Shown here in pieces: positions 27,279 to 35,973 of a DNA stretch of 64,000 nt; the first letter of the stretch is position 1; the number at the start of each line of letters is the position of its first letter. The notes under the pieces are model-generated. The model saw only the letters and a program-made list of their open reading frames with translations, had not been told where the DNA came from and did no database searches. The DNA is from a marine actinobacterium PHSC20C1 (lineage in GTDB: Bacteria > Actinomycetota > Actinomycetes > Actinomycetales > Microbacteriaceae), in assembly GCA_000153145.1 (NCBI GenBank), contig CH672415.1, positions 1,240,750 through 1,304,749 of the forward strand, in the 5' to 3' direction. A program made the translations under genes and the position numbers.

Positions 27279-28055
27279 TCATTCATACCGCAGGTGAGTG
27301 ACGTCACCCGCCGCGACGTGCTGCACTGCGCCGTTCGCATCGTCTCTGACGGCGAGCTGGCCTTGGTTGTCGATTGTTTCCGCTACTCCGAAGATGCGTC
27401 CCCCTCCGGGGAGCTCGACTCGAACTCGGCGGCCGATCGTTCCGCACTCGGCGCGTACAGCATCCGCGATGCCGCTGCGCACGGGGTCAAGCCCACCCGC
27501 AACGTAGCTGTCTACCAATAGTTTCAACTCTGAGAGGTACGCGCTCAACGCAACATCGAGTCCCGGATCGGCACCCTCGAGCAGAAGCGATGTGGAAACG
27601 GATGTCGGCAGTTCGTCACGCCCGATCGTTAGGTTTAGTCCGGCGCCCACTATCACTCCCCCGCCTCCGCCAACGAGTTCCGAGAGCAGTCCTGACACCT
27701 TCAGCCCCTCGACCTGCACATCGTTTGGCCACTTGAGGGTAACTTCGCGGTCGTCAATCATGGTGCGAACGGCACGGGACATTGCTAGACCAGCGATGAG
27801 TGGCATCCACGACAGCGACTCGATAGTTGCGTCGACTGGCGCAATGATCACTGAGACCGCGAATGTCTTACCCGGAGGCGCAACCCACTCCCTACCAAGT
27901 CGTCCGCGACCGGCGGTTTGGTTGGTCGAAACGAGTGCTGAGAAATGTTGAACTTCACCTCGGGCCGCTCGCGTGAGGAGTTCCTGATTGGTTGAGCCAA
28001 CCTCGTCTAGGTGCTCAAGCAGCGGCAATACGGCAGAACTTAGTGGCAAGTGCAT
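27279..28055 (-). CDS. birA: Biotin--[acyl-CoA carboxylase] ligase, single-domain
   Basis: 258 residues. The biotin-adenylate site is read as TNQTAGRGRLGREWVAPPGKTFAVSV; VTLKWPNDVQVEGLKVSGLLSEL carries the conserved KWPNDI-like motif. No N-terminal helix-turn-helix precedes the catalytic domain, so it is a class I ligase without repressor function. It would biotinylate the carboxylase alpha subunit encoded near 42 kb. Neighbours (PH protein, carboxylase beta/epsilon) repeat the mycobacterial order, but here a 5.4-kb block has entered between birA and accD. Confidence 0.94.
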   Translation of the reverse strand: MHLPLSSAVLPLLEHLDEVGSTNQELLTRAARGEVQHFSALVSTNQTAGRGRLGREWVAPPGKTFAVSVIIAPVDATIESLSWMPLIAGLAMSRAVRTMIDDREVTLKWPNDVQVEGLKVSGLLSELVGGGGGVIVGAGLNLTIGRDELPTSVSTSLLLEGADPGLDVALSAYLSELKLLVDSYVAGGLDPVRSGIADAVRAECGTIGRRVRVELPGGGRIFGVAETIDNQGQLAVRDDANGAVQHVAAGDVTHLRYE

Positions 28056-28390
28056 CGCTTCAGCGTAAAGCCTAAAACGTCAGACTTAGTGGTCTTCATG
28101 GATGGTTGCGCTCTGAATTGTTTTGTCGCTATGGTGAGCGCACGCCAAGCTGATCGAGCTTTGGTTGGAGTCACTGTCGACTGGAGCACAATTGACTGGA
28201 TAGGTCGAGGCCACGCGAACACCGAACCGTTGCGGTTCCGTCCTCGCCACGTTGGCCACGACCTCCCCAGCCCCAGCATTCGCGCATTCGCGCCACCGTT
28301 CCGGTGAGAGCTGAGCTGGCCCGTCTATGCCGCGGCCCTTCCTGCTCCTCTTTCATTGGTTAACTGAACCAACAGTGGAAGGCAGCACCC
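28056..28390. other. Gene-free divergent promoter region (birA / nucleoside hydrolase)
   Basis: No convincing gene is seen. The region separates divergent birA and the nucleoside hydrolase operon. The only clear element is the TTGGTT/AACCAA palindrome near its right end. Short open frames exist on both strands, but they lack ribosome sites and recognisable protein features. Confidence 0.6.
28356..28372 (+). promoter_or_regulatory. Inverted repeat, candidate operator of the nucleoside-hydrolase/ECF operon
   Basis: TTGGTT-AACTG-AACCAA, a 6+6 inverted repeat with a five-base centre, ends 18 bases before the GTG of the nucleoside hydrolase gene. The half-site style fits GntR- or LacI-type regulators, but the regulator is not encoded in the window. 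At this place it would overlap or follow the transcription start and could block transcription. Confidence 0.45.
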
Positions 28391-29422
28391 GTGGCACAAC
28401 CCCTCATATTTGATGTCGACACCGGAATCGATGATTCCCTCGCGCTTCTCTATTTGCTTGCAAGCCCCGAGGCTGAGATTCTCGGAATCACGTGCACGTC
28501 AGGCAATGTGCCCGCCCGACAGGTTGCGATCAACAACCTCGCGTGGTTGGAGTTGTGTGGTTCTCCCGACATTGAAGTGGCGCTGGGGTCTGAAGTGCCC
28601 ATTCTTGCTCCCCTAATGACCACCGAGGAAACCCACGGTCTTCAAGGTATTGGGCACGCCGTGCTCGATGCGCCGGCCCGCAGCATCAGCGAGCGTCATG
28701 CAACACAGGTGTGGATCGAGAATGCTCGAGCACGACCAGGCGAAGTAGTCGGTCTCGTGACCGGCCCGCTGACCAATCTGGCATTGGCGCTCCGCATTGA
28801 ACCAGAACTGCCGCGCCTACTCAAGCGACTCGTGATCATGGGCGGAGCCTTCAATCACGCGGGAAACACTCTCCCGACTACGGAATGGAACATCGCCGTC
28901 GACCCTGAGTCCGCCAAGATTGTTTTCGATGCGTTTTCGGGACTTCCGGCGGAACGTCGCCCCATCGTGTGTGCGCTCGATGTCACCGAATTCATTGAGA
29001 TGAAGCCGCACCACATCGAGCGGTTGGCTCGCGAGTCACTGAGCAGCCCGGCCGAGATCATCGCTGAAAGTGACGTCGATGGCACCCGCTCACAAGCATC
29101 CAACCCGTTGATTCGCCACCTTTCGGATGCCGTGCGCTTTTACATGGAGTTTCACCAAGCCCACGACCAGGGCTTTCTGGCGCACATGCACGACCCTTTT
29201 GCTGCCGCGATCGCTTTGCATCCTGAACTGGGCCAGTCACGGCCGGCAACGGTGGATGTCGAGCTCGCCGGAACCCTCACCCGCGGACAGACTGTTGCCG
29301 ACTGGCGTGGCATGTGGGGCCGGGAGCCCAATGCCGACATTGTCGTTGCGACGGATCCTGCAGCTTTCTTCGACCACCTCATCGAGCGTGTGAGTTCGCT
29401 CGCGCGCACCCTCAACCCTTAG
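28391..29422 (+). CDS. Nucleoside hydrolase (inosine-uridine preferring type)
   Basis: 343 residues from a GTG with GTGGAAGG some 12 bases upstream. The N-terminal calcium cluster IFDVDTGIDDSLAL is complete (DxDxxxDD), and GPLTNLALAL, VIMGGAFNHAGNTLPTTEWNIAVDPESAKIVF and HMHDPFAAAIAL with the second Asp ligand follow in order. It cleaves nucleosides to base and ribose. It heads an operon with a complete ECF transporter, so the imported substrate is plausibly a nucleoside or the transporter takes up a product of the reaction (inference). Confidence 0.93.
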   Translation: MAQPLIFDVDTGIDDSLALLYLLASPEAEILGITCTSGNVPARQVAINNLAWLELCGSPDIEVALGSEVPILAPLMTTEETHGLQGIGHAVLDAPARSISERHATQVWIENARARPGEVVGLVTGPLTNLALALRIEPELPRLLKRLVIMGGAFNHAGNTLPTTEWNIAVDPESAKIVFDAFSGLPAERRPIVCALDVTEFIEMKPHHIERLARESLSSPAEIIAESDVDGTRSQASNPLIRHLSDAVRFYMEFHQAHDQGFLAHMHDPFAAAIALHPELGQSRPATVDVELAGTLTRGQTVADWRGMWGREPNADIVVATDPAAFFDHLIERVSSLARTLNP

Positions 29423-29499
29423 TTATCAAGGAGGCCAAATCCCAGCTTGCCCACTGCTCGATTGTTTTCCGTAAGAACTGCAATACAAGGAGGTATTTC

Positions 29500-30408
29500 A
29501 TGTCAACGTCACACAAACCTGTCGAAGCAAATAAAGTACGCAACCGAGTTTTCGTTGCAATTGGCGCGGTCATCATCATTGCGACCTACCTATATCTAGT
29601 GCTCGGTCAACCAAGCGAGTTCGCTGAAGGTGACTTCGGTCAAGCTTCGCTCATTGCGATTATTGGTTACTTGCTCGGTTCAGTCCTGATCGCTGTAGGA
29701 ACGATCCATCGGTTGCCGACGACGACGATCGCGCTTGTTCCTGTCGCGATCGCGGTCAACATTGTTGTCGGACAAATTTCGGCGTCTATTGGGCTACCGA
29801 TCTACCTCGACTCAATCGGCACGATTTTGGTTGGTGTTCTTGCTGGCCCAGCGGCCGGTGCACTGACCGGCGCGCTCACGAACGTGATCTGGGGAATGAC
29901 GATCAGCCCGATTGCTCTCCCGTTCGCCGTGACAGCGGTGGTAATCGGTGTTCTCGCGGGGTACGCGGGTCGGCTCGGAATGTTCCGTCGCTTCTATCTG
30001 GCACCAATTGCCGGGCTGATCACAGGAATCATCGCAGCTCTGGTCTCGTCTCCGATCGCCGCGTTCATTTTCGGTGGAGCGACCGGCGGCGGCAACGGCG
30101 CCATCGTTGCAGCGTTCCGAGCGGTCGGAAATTCATTGCTCGCATCGACAACCTTCCAGGGCTTGCTCTCTGACCCGCTCGACAAGGTGATCACCTTCAC
30201 GATCGTTGTGATCATCCTGTTTGCGCTTCCGAGTCGGTTCCGTTCGAGGTTCCCGTTTGTTCGCGAGTACAACGTGTTCGGAAAGCAGTCCGAACTTGCC
30301 GCTCCCACCCGGGCGACGCGCAGCGGAGCAGCCAGCACTGACACGACAACATCGACTGTCGGCGACGATTCGGCTTCGGCCGACAACGGAACAACACCGA
30401 GGGGTTGA
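29500..30408 (+). CDS. ECF transporter substrate-binding (S) component
   Basis: 302 residues from an ATG with a strong AAGGAGG site seven bases upstream; the frame is open upstream but inside the preceding gene. Six to seven membrane helices cover residues about 15-240, and the repeated GALTGALTNVIWG-type Gly/Ala helix is typical of S components. The last ~60 residues are a Ser/Thr/Asp-rich hydrophilic tail with no recognisable fold. The substrate is not readable from sequence; position after a nucleoside hydrolase suggests a nucleoside or base. T and two A components follow directly, so this is a dedicated (group I type) ECF system. Confidence 0.83.
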   Translation: MSTSHKPVEANKVRNRVFVAIGAVIIIATYLYLVLGQPSEFAEGDFGQASLIAIIGYLLGSVLIAVGTIHRLPTTTIALVPVAIAVNIVVGQISASIGLPIYLDSIGTILVGVLAGPAAGALTGALTNVIWGMTISPIALPFAVTAVVIGVLAGYAGRLGMFRRFYLAPIAGLITGIIAALVSSPIAAFIFGGATGGGNGAIVAAFRAVGNSLLASTTFQGLLSDPLDKVITFTIVVIILFALPSRFRSRFPFVREYNVFGKQSELAAPTRATRSGAASTDTTTSTVGDDSASADNGTTPRG

Positions 30409-30412
30409 TCCC

Positions 30413-31192
30413 ATGACGACGACGCTCTATGAAGATCGCGAGTCGGTAATCCATCGACTCAACCCGGTCACCAAACTTGTGGCGATGCTGAGCATTATCA
30501 TCATCGTTTTTGCCGTTCAAATTTGGTGGGTTGCACTCGGGATCATTGTGTTCGTCGTCGTGCCTGCCGCCGTGGTCTCTGGCACCGGCGGCAGGCTCCT
30601 CAGCCTGTCTCTTAAGCTTTTGCTTCCCATTTTGATCGTGCTTGTACTCCTGCAAGGTCTGTTCTTTCCCGAAGGCACAACAGTTCTCGCCGAGTTCGGG
30701 CCTGCACGCGTGACTGTCGAGGGGCTCATGTTTGCGCTCGGCATCGGTTCACGCATCGCCGCTCTCGTGCTGTGCTCACTCGTACTGTTGCTCACCACTA
30801 ATCCCGCTCTTCTCATGACGAGCCTCACCCAAAAAGGGATGTCCCCCAAGATGAGCTACGTCATCAGTTCGACCTTGCAAATCATTCCCGCTTTTCACAC
30901 GCGGGCGCAGAGCATTCTGCTAGCGCAACAAGCGCGTGGACTGCGACTGAAGGGCAATCCCTTGCGACGTGCAGGCGCACTGCTCCCGCTCGTGTCCCCG
31001 CTGGTTTTGGGAATGTTCACGGATGTCGAAGAGCGTTCGACCGCGATGGAAGCTCGAGGGTTCAGCTCGCCGGCCACCCACACAAGCTTCGTCATTGTTG
31101 ACGACCCCTTGGGGCAGAAGATCGCCCGCTGGCTGATTGTCGCCATCGCTGTAACGTCAGTTGTGCTCTCGCTGCTTGGAGTGTTCAAGTGA
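30413..31192 (+). CDS. ECF transporter transmembrane (T) component
   Basis: 259 residues. Hydrophobic helices at about 25-60, 66-85, 105-130 and 240-258 surround a cytoplasmic stretch. HRLNPVTKLVAML at the N-terminus is a hallmark of EcfT/CbiQ proteins, and the coupling helices with the A-R-G pattern are seen as AQQARGLRLKG and AMEARGFSS. These contact the ATPases. The ATG lies 4 bases after the S-component stop; the stop overlaps the first ATPase (GTGA). Confidence 0.9.
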   Translation: MTTTLYEDRESVIHRLNPVTKLVAMLSIIIIVFAVQIWWVALGIIVFVVVPAAVVSGTGGRLLSLSLKLLLPILIVLVLLQGLFFPEGTTVLAEFGPARVTVEGLMFALGIGSRIAALVLCSLVLLLTTNPALLMTSLTQKGMSPKMSYVISSTLQIIPAFHTRAQSILLAQQARGLRLKGNPLRRAGALLPLVSPLVLGMFTDVEERSTAMEARGFSSPATHTSFVIVDDPLGQKIARWLIVAIAVTSVVLSLLGVFK

Positions 31193-32040
31193 TTGAACTT
31201 CGGGACGTGGCCTACGCGTACCCCGACACGGATCGCTATGTGCTCGACGGAATCGACCTCACTGTCGCCCGCGGCGAAGTTGTTGGAGTCGTCGGTGCCT
31301 CCGGGGTGGGAAAAACTACCCTGGCAAAAATCATTGCCGGGTTCATCCCCAACGTCGAAGGCGGCACGCTTGACGGTTCGGTAACGGTCGATACCGTGCC
31401 GATTTCCTCGCTCCCGCTCGCGGAGGCAGTCGCCCAAGTTGGCCTCGTTATCCAAAACCCGTTCAACCAAATTTCGGGCGCCAAGTTCACCGTGCGGGAA
31501 GAAATCGCTTTTGGGCTCGAGAACACCGGAGTCCCTCGCGAGGAGATGATCACACGGGTCTCTGACGTCGCCAAACTGCTGCGCATCGAACACCTTCTCG
31601 ACCGTTCGCCCTACGCTCTCTCGGGTGGACAAATGCAACTCGTAGCGATTGCGAGCGTGATCGTAATGGGCACTCCGGTTCTGGTGATGGATGAACCGAC
31701 TTCGCAGCTAGACCCCGGCGGCAGTCGAATGGTCTTCGATATCATCAGCGCTCTCACGGATGCCGGCACAAGCGTTCTCATTTTCGAGCACAAGGTGGAA
31801 CTACTGCGCGAGCATGCCGATCGCATTGCGGTACTTGCGGATGGGCGCATCGTTCACCAGGACACGCCCCGCGCTGTCCTCACTGACGATCGGCTCGAAT
31901 CGTGGTCAGTCGGGAGCACTCGGTACACCAGGGCCGCTCGAGCGGCCCGCGATGCCGGACTCACCAACCCCGAGGCGGCGCTCCCGGTGTCCCTCAGCGA
32001 TTCCACTGACTACTTCACAACTCAGAGAGCGGGCCGCTGA
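31189..32040 (+). CDS. ECF transporter ATPase, A component 1
   Basis: 283 residues. Walker A VGASGVGKTT, Q-loop VIQNPFNQIS, signature LSGGQMQLVAIASVI, Walker B VLVMDEPTSQLD and switch FEHKVE are all present. The H-loop histidine lies in IFEHKVEL. After the ATPase core, a tail of about 70 residues ends in LSDSTDYFTTQ. It pairs with the second ATPase to form the ECF motor. GTG start overlaps the T-component stop. Confidence 0.92.
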   Translation: MIELRDVAYAYPDTDRYVLDGIDLTVARGEVVGVVGASGVGKTTLAKIIAGFIPNVEGGTLDGSVTVDTVPISSLPLAEAVAQVGLVIQNPFNQISGAKFTVREEIAFGLENTGVPREEMITRVSDVAKLLRIEHLLDRSPYALSGGQMQLVAIASVIVMGTPVLVMDEPTSQLDPGGSRMVFDIISALTDAGTSVLIFEHKVELLREHADRIAVLADGRIVHQDTPRAVLTDDRLESWSVGSTRYTRAARAARDAGLTNPEAALPVSLSDSTDYFTTQRAGR

Positions 32041-32041
32041 C

Positions 32042-32857
32042 ATGGAGATTAGATTCGATGGCGTTCGCTACTCCTACCCTTCCGGGGTCGAAGCCGTTCG
32101 CGGAATCAGCCTGACAGTCCCTGCGGGGCAACGACTTGCCATCGTTGGCCAGAACGGCGCGGGCAAGACCACCCTTGTGCGCCACCTCAACGGCATCTTT
32201 CGTCCGTCACACGGGAGCGTTTATGTTGGCGACTGGACAACGAGTGGAAAGCAGATTGCGGATCTCTCCTCCAGAGTTGGATACGTCTTTCAGAACCCCG
32301 ATGAGCAATTGTTCGCCCGCACGGTGCGCGAGGACATCGCCTTCGGGCCCAAGAACCTCGGCTGCGACGAGAAAGAACAAGAACGTCGAGTCGTTGAGTC
32401 GCTCGAACTGACGGGACTCAGCGAGCATGCGGACGTACATCCGCACCACCTGTCATTGTCAGAACGAAAGCGCGTAGCAATTGCTGCAGTGCTTGCGATG
32501 AAGACACCGATCGTTGTGCTCGATGAGCCGACAACAGGCCAAGACGAATTAGGTGTGCGCATGGTCGCCGAAATTACACAGTCGCTTGCGCGTGATGGCC
32601 GCACCGTCATCGCGATTACACACGACATGGATTTCTGTGCCGAGAACTTTGAACGTGTTGTCGTAATGGCGCAGGGTGAGATCCAAGCCGATGGCACTCC
32701 ACAAGAGGTATTCGTGCAAACGCAGGCTCTCGAACATGCCGCCGTCGAACCACCACAGCTCATTCGCCTCGCCAAGAAGCTGGGGTGGAGCACAACTCCA
32801 CTCCGCGTCGACGAATTCGTCAGTGGTCTGTCTACTGAAGGGAAAGCTACGTCGTGA
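32042..32857 (+). CDS. ECF transporter ATPase, A component 2 (variant signature)
   Basis: 271 residues, ATG one base after the previous stop. Walker A VGQNGAGKTT, Q-loop VFQNPDEQLFA, Walker B IVVLDEPTTGQD and switch ITHDMDF are canonical. The ABC signature is LSLSERKRVAIA, in place of LSGGQ; the two glycines after LS are missing. In the heterodimer with A1 one composite ATP site would therefore carry a weak signature. Downstream, the C-terminal part holds a short EcfA-type extension. Confidence 0.9.
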   Translation: MEIRFDGVRYSYPSGVEAVRGISLTVPAGQRLAIVGQNGAGKTTLVRHLNGIFRPSHGSVYVGDWTTSGKQIADLSSRVGYVFQNPDEQLFARTVREDIAFGPKNLGCDEKEQERRVVESLELTGLSEHADVHPHHLSLSERKRVAIAAVLAMKTPIVVLDEPTTGQDELGVRMVAEITQSLARDGRTVIAITHDMDFCAENFERVVVMAQGEIQADGTPQEVFVQTQALEHAAVEPPQLIRLAKKLGWSTTPLRVDEFVSGLSTEGKATS

Positions 32858-33702
32858 CCGGACTCGTGGGTCTTGCCCTCCTTGCCAGCGTCTTTTTCGG
32901 AGTCTCCGACTTTTTAGGCGGCACACTTTCGCGCAAACTTCCGATGCTGACGGTGCTCTTTCTCTCTCAGATCGTCGCAATCGTCTCGCTTACCCCACAA
33001 GCGATTGTTGATCCTTACGACTTCAGCGCAACCCCATCGATCATGTGGGGACTCATCGCCGGGTTCGCCGCAGCAATTGCTGTTTCCTCACTCTTCAAAG
33101 CCCTCGCAATCGGCACGATGGGAGTAATTGCCCCCATCACATCGCTCAGCGTTCTCGTACCGGTTGCGGTCGGGCTGTTCATGGGCGACCAGCTGACGCT
33201 CATACTCGGGCTCGGGCTCGCCGCCGCGGTCATCGGAACGGTGCTCGCGAGCGGACCAGAGATCAACCGTGCTGCGCCGTCGGCCGGAGGAGGTAGAGCG
33301 GTATTGCTTGGCGGTGTTGCTGCCATCTTCTTTGGAGTCGCAAATCTGGCAATTGCGCTGGGCAGCGCGACGAGTGTCACCACGACACTGCTCACCGACG
33401 CTGTGACAGTACTCGTGCTTTACAGCATCGGATTGCTGATCTTCAAGCAGGTTCCGAAGGCTCGCGGGCTATCGCTAGTGGGGATTGCGGCGATTGGAGT
33501 GCTCGGCTTCGCCGCGAACATCAGCTTCGCTTTCGCGAGTCTGAGTGGCGCACTCTCGGTCGTCGCTGTGCTGGCATCCCTGTATCCCGTGATCACCGCG
33601 TTGCTTGGCTGGCGCATCCATAAGGAGAGGTTGATGCGCATCCAAATAGTGGGAGTCCTGCTCGTCTTGGCGGGTGTTGCTGCCATCGCAGCCACTTCAT
33701 AG
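32854..33702 (+). CDS. EamA/DMT-superfamily transporter
   Basis: 282 residues with ten predicted membrane helices in two repeats, the usual EamA layout: GLALLASVFFGVSDFLGG in the first half, VLLGGVAAIFFGVANLAI in the second, and VLASLYPVITALLGW at the end of the second repeat. GTG start overlaps the ECF ATPase stop, so it is co-translated with the nucleoside operon. Substrate unknown; export of a nucleobase or ribose-related product would fit the operon, but this is inference. Confidence 0.82.
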   Translation: MTGLVGLALLASVFFGVSDFLGGTLSRKLPMLTVLFLSQIVAIVSLTPQAIVDPYDFSATPSIMWGLIAGFAAAIAVSSLFKALAIGTMGVIAPITSLSVLVPVAVGLFMGDQLTLILGLGLAAAVIGTVLASGPEINRAAPSAGGGRAVLLGGVAAIFFGVANLAIALGSATSVTTTLLTDAVTVLVLYSIGLLIFKQVPKARGLSLVGIAAIGVLGFAANISFAFASLSGALSVVAVLASLYPVITALLGWRIHKERLMRIQIVGVLLVLAGVAAIAATS

Positions 33703-33782
33703 CGTTTCCTCAATGAAACCGGCCTCAAACTTGTGGGTTCCGCCAACCACACAAGCGGTCGATGGGTGGGTAAAGTGACACA

Positions 33783-35381
33783 GTGACCGAAGACAATACG
33801 ACTCCAGACATGTTCACGACCGCCGGCCGGATCGCCGATCTCAAGAACCGCTATCACGAAGCCGTGACTGCCAGCGGCGACGCGGCAATCGAAAAGCAGC
33901 ACGCCAAGGGCAAGATGACGGCCCGCGAGCGCATCGAACAGTTACTCGATCATGGTTCGTTCGTCGAGCTCGACGAGTTCGTTCGCCACCGCACGCATGC
34001 CTTTGGCATGGAAAAGAAGCGCCCATACGGTGACGCTGTAGTCACCGGCGTCGGCACGATCCATGGCCGACAGGTCGCCGTCTACGCGCAAGACTTCACA
34101 ATCTTCGGCGGTTCGCTCGGCGAAGTCGCCGGCGAAAAGATCATCAAGGTCATGGACCACGCAATGAAGACGGGTGTTCCGATCATCGGCATGCTCGACT
34201 CTGGCGGAGCTCGCATTCAAGAGGGCGTCGTTGCGCTGGGCAAATACGGCGAGATTTTCCGTCGCAACACTCAGGCTTCGGGTGTCATCCCCCAAATTTC
34301 GATCATCATGGGCCCGGCCGCTGGTGGAGCGGTTTACTCCCCCGCGCTTACCGATTTCGTGATCATGGTCGATAAAACCAGCCAGATGTTTGTGACCGGC
34401 CCCGACGTGATCAAGACCGTCACCGGCGAAGACGTTGGCATGGAAGAGCTCGGCGGCGCACTCACCCACAACAAGGTCTCTGGTGTTGCCCACTACCTCG
34501 CGAGTGATGAAGCGGATGCCCTCGACTACGCCCGCACGCTTGTTGGCTTCTTGCCAGACAACAACCTCTCGGATCCCCCGATCTACGAGAGTGAAGTTGA
34601 GTTGGAGATCACGGATGAGGATCGCAAGCTCAACACGATCATCCCTGACAGTCCAAACCAGCCCTATGACGTGAAGACGATCATCGAGCACATCGTCGAC
34701 AATGGCGACTTCCTCGAAACTCAGCCACTCTTCGCCCCCAATATCGTTGTGGGCTTCGGTCGCGTCGAGGGTCGCTCGGTCGGCATCATTGCTAACCAGC
34801 CTCAAGCGATGGCCGGAACATTGAACATCGAAGCTGGGGAGAAGGCAGCGCGCTTTGTTCGCTTCTGTGACGCGTTCAGCATCCCCATTCTTACGCTCGT
34901 GGATGTGCCCGGTTACCTTCCGGGAACCGACCAGGAGTGGACCGGCGTTATCCGCCGTGGCGCGAAGCTGCTCTATGCCTACGCGGAGGCGACTGTGCCG
35001 CTCGTCACCGTGATCACGCGTAAGGCGTATGGCGGGGCCTATATCGTTATGGGTTCCAAGCAATTGGGTGCCGACCTCAACTACGCGTGGCCGACCGCTG
35101 AGATCGCCGTCATGGGTGGCCAAGGCGCCGTCAACATTTTGTACCGTGGAGAGATCAAGGCCGCTGAGGCTGCGGGCGAGGATGTCGCGGCTGTGCGCAC
35201 GCGCCTTGCCAACGAGTACACCTACAACGTTGCAAGCCCGTTCCTTGCAGCCGAGCGTGGTGAGCTGGACGGCGTCATCGAGCCTGCTGCAACGCGAGTG
35301 CAGGTCGTGAAGGCGCTTCGAGCACTGCGCACTAAGCGCGCGAGCATGCCGCCCAAGAAGCACGGGAACATCCCGCTGTGA
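33783..35381 (+). CDS. accD5: Acyl-CoA carboxylase beta (carboxyltransferase) subunit
   Basis: 532 residues from a GTG. Two-domain carboxyltransferase: [12 protein letters not shown] and [13 protein letters not shown] form the first oxyanion hole, and [15 protein letters not shown] and [15 protein letters not shown] the second. It matches propionyl-/acetyl-CoA carboxylase beta of the AccD5 type. It moves CO2 from biotin on the alpha subunit to acyl-CoA, feeding fatty-acid and branched-chain lipid synthesis. The stop overlaps the epsilon subunit. Symbol assigned from family and synteny with mycobacterial accD5. Confidence 0.93.
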   Translation: MTEDNTTPDMFTTAGRIADLKNRYHEAVTASGDAAIEKQHAKGKMTARERIEQLLDHGSFVELDEFVRHRTHAFGMEKKRPYGDAVVTGVGTIHGRQVAVYAQDFTIFGGSLGEVAGEKIIKVMDHAMKTGVPIIGMLDSGGARIQEGVVALGKYGEIFRRNTQASGVIPQISIIMGPAAGGAVYSPALTDFVIMVDKTSQMFVTGPDVIKTVTGEDVGMEELGGALTHNKVSGVAHYLASDEADALDYARTLVGFLPDNNLSDPPIYESEVELEITDEDRKLNTIIPDSPNQPYDVKTIIEHIVDNGDFLETQPLFAPNIVVGFGRVEGRSVGIIANQPQAMAGTLNIEAGEKAARFVRFCDAFSIPILTLVDVPGYLPGTDQEWTGVIRRGAKLLYAYAEATVPLVTVITRKAYGGAYIVMGSKQLGADLNYAWPTAEIAVMGGQGAVNILYRGEIKAAEAAGEDVAAVRTRLANEYTYNVASPFLAAERGELDGVIEPAATRVQVVKALRALRTKRASMPPKKHGNIPL

Positions 35382-35614
35382 CCCGTACAGACGCCAACGA
35401 GGAACCAGTAGACATCCGTATCGTCTCGCCTCATGTCACGCCAGAAGAAGTTGCCGCAGTCACCGCGGTTGTTCGGGCTGCGCTGGTCGAGTCCGCAGAG
35501 CTTGCCGGCGAGGATGATGCAGCGCAGATTTCGACGTGGTCGCGCAATCAACGTCCGATTCGTCAGCCGTTGCAGCCTGGCCCCGGCGCGTGGAACGCCA
35601 GCGCTCGCCGTTGA
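35378..35614 (+). CDS. accE5: Acyl-CoA carboxylase epsilon subunit
   Basis: 78 residues, GTG overlapping the beta-subunit stop. It has the short central segment [17 protein letters not shown] and a C-terminal W-x-R segment ([24 protein letters not shown]). These are typical of the small epsilon subunits that stimulate actinobacterial carboxylases. The last tryptophan (GAWNAS) is commonly conserved. Symbol by synteny with Rv3281. Confidence 0.9.
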   Translation: MTRTDANEEPVDIRIVSPHVTPEEVAAVTAVVRAALVESAELAGEDDAAQISTWSRNQRPIRQPLQPGPGAWNASARR

Positions 35615-35799
35615 CTTAACAGTCGGTTTGCACCGCGATAAGGTCGAAAGCCTCTGGTTTCGTATTCGTACCCCAGTTTCTCTGTGCGGAATTCGTTGAA
35701 ATCCAGAGAAATGCTGGCAGTTTCATGTTGTCCACCCCAAATTGTCCCCCGAGAGTCCCCCAAAGGACCGACTATGCGCTTCGATTACTTGGGGCAGAA

Positions 35800-35965
35800 T
35801 ATATAGTGCTAGGTGGATCTCCATAGGAGTTACACCGCCAAAGGTTGGCCGACTAGGGTAAGCGGGCCAATTCTTTGGGGGCGGGTCAGGACGGTATTCG
35901 GGTTATCGTCCTGACCCGGGTTCTAGCGAAGGGCCGGAGAAGTGCTTCTTATAGCCACTCCGGCT
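35800..35965 (+). ncRNA. Candidate structured RNA with three hairpins
   Basis: Three stem-loops follow in series. SL1 spans 35838-35878, with CCAAAG/CTTTGG outside and TTGGCC/GGCCAA inside, parted by a single G on one side and TT on the other. SL2 spans 35882-35918, an uninterrupted 11-bp stem CGGGTCAGGAC/GTCCTGACCCG with a 15-base loop. SL3 spans 35933-35964, GCCGGAG/CTCCGGC. A TATAGT-like -10 hexamer lies at 35802-35807. It does not match 4.5S RNA, tmRNA, RNase P or 6C RNA features I can recall. It may instead be a complex 3' end of the accDE transcript; strand is tentative. Confidence 0.4.
35933..35964 (+). terminator. Hairpin between convergent genes, candidate two-way terminator
   Basis: GCCGGAG and CTCCGGC form a 7-bp GC-rich stem around an 18-base loop, ending 9 bases before the stop of the convergent membrane protein gene. 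No long T-run follows on either strand (TCTTCC on plus), so it may act weakly or with Rho. It is also the third hairpin of the candidate RNA. Confidence 0.45.
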
Positions 35966-35973
35966 CTTCCGCA

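Larger units (their letters stand above)
35615..35973. other. Gene-free region between accE and two-component cluster
   Basis: No credible reading frame. The left part (35615-35780) is featureless apart from C-runs (GTCCCCC twice). The right part contains a promoter-like TATATAGT stretch and three consecutive hairpins, listed separately. The region lies between convergent transcription units. Confidence 0.6.

Noticed and set aside
29428-29480. An extra AAGGAGG in front of the ECF S gene, suggesting a small leader peptide
   Set aside because: No start codon at proper distance; the only TTG frame runs out of phase into the S gene with no peptide-like features.
32450-32490. Sequencing error in the ECF ATPase 2 signature
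   Set aside because: The frame is intact and flanking motifs are in order; the variant residues are better taken as real.
33942-35363. Long open frame (473 codons) on the minus strand inside accD5
   Set aside because: It is a mirror of the strongly biased codon use of the carboxylase gene. Its protein has no fold-like pattern, and accD5 is certain.
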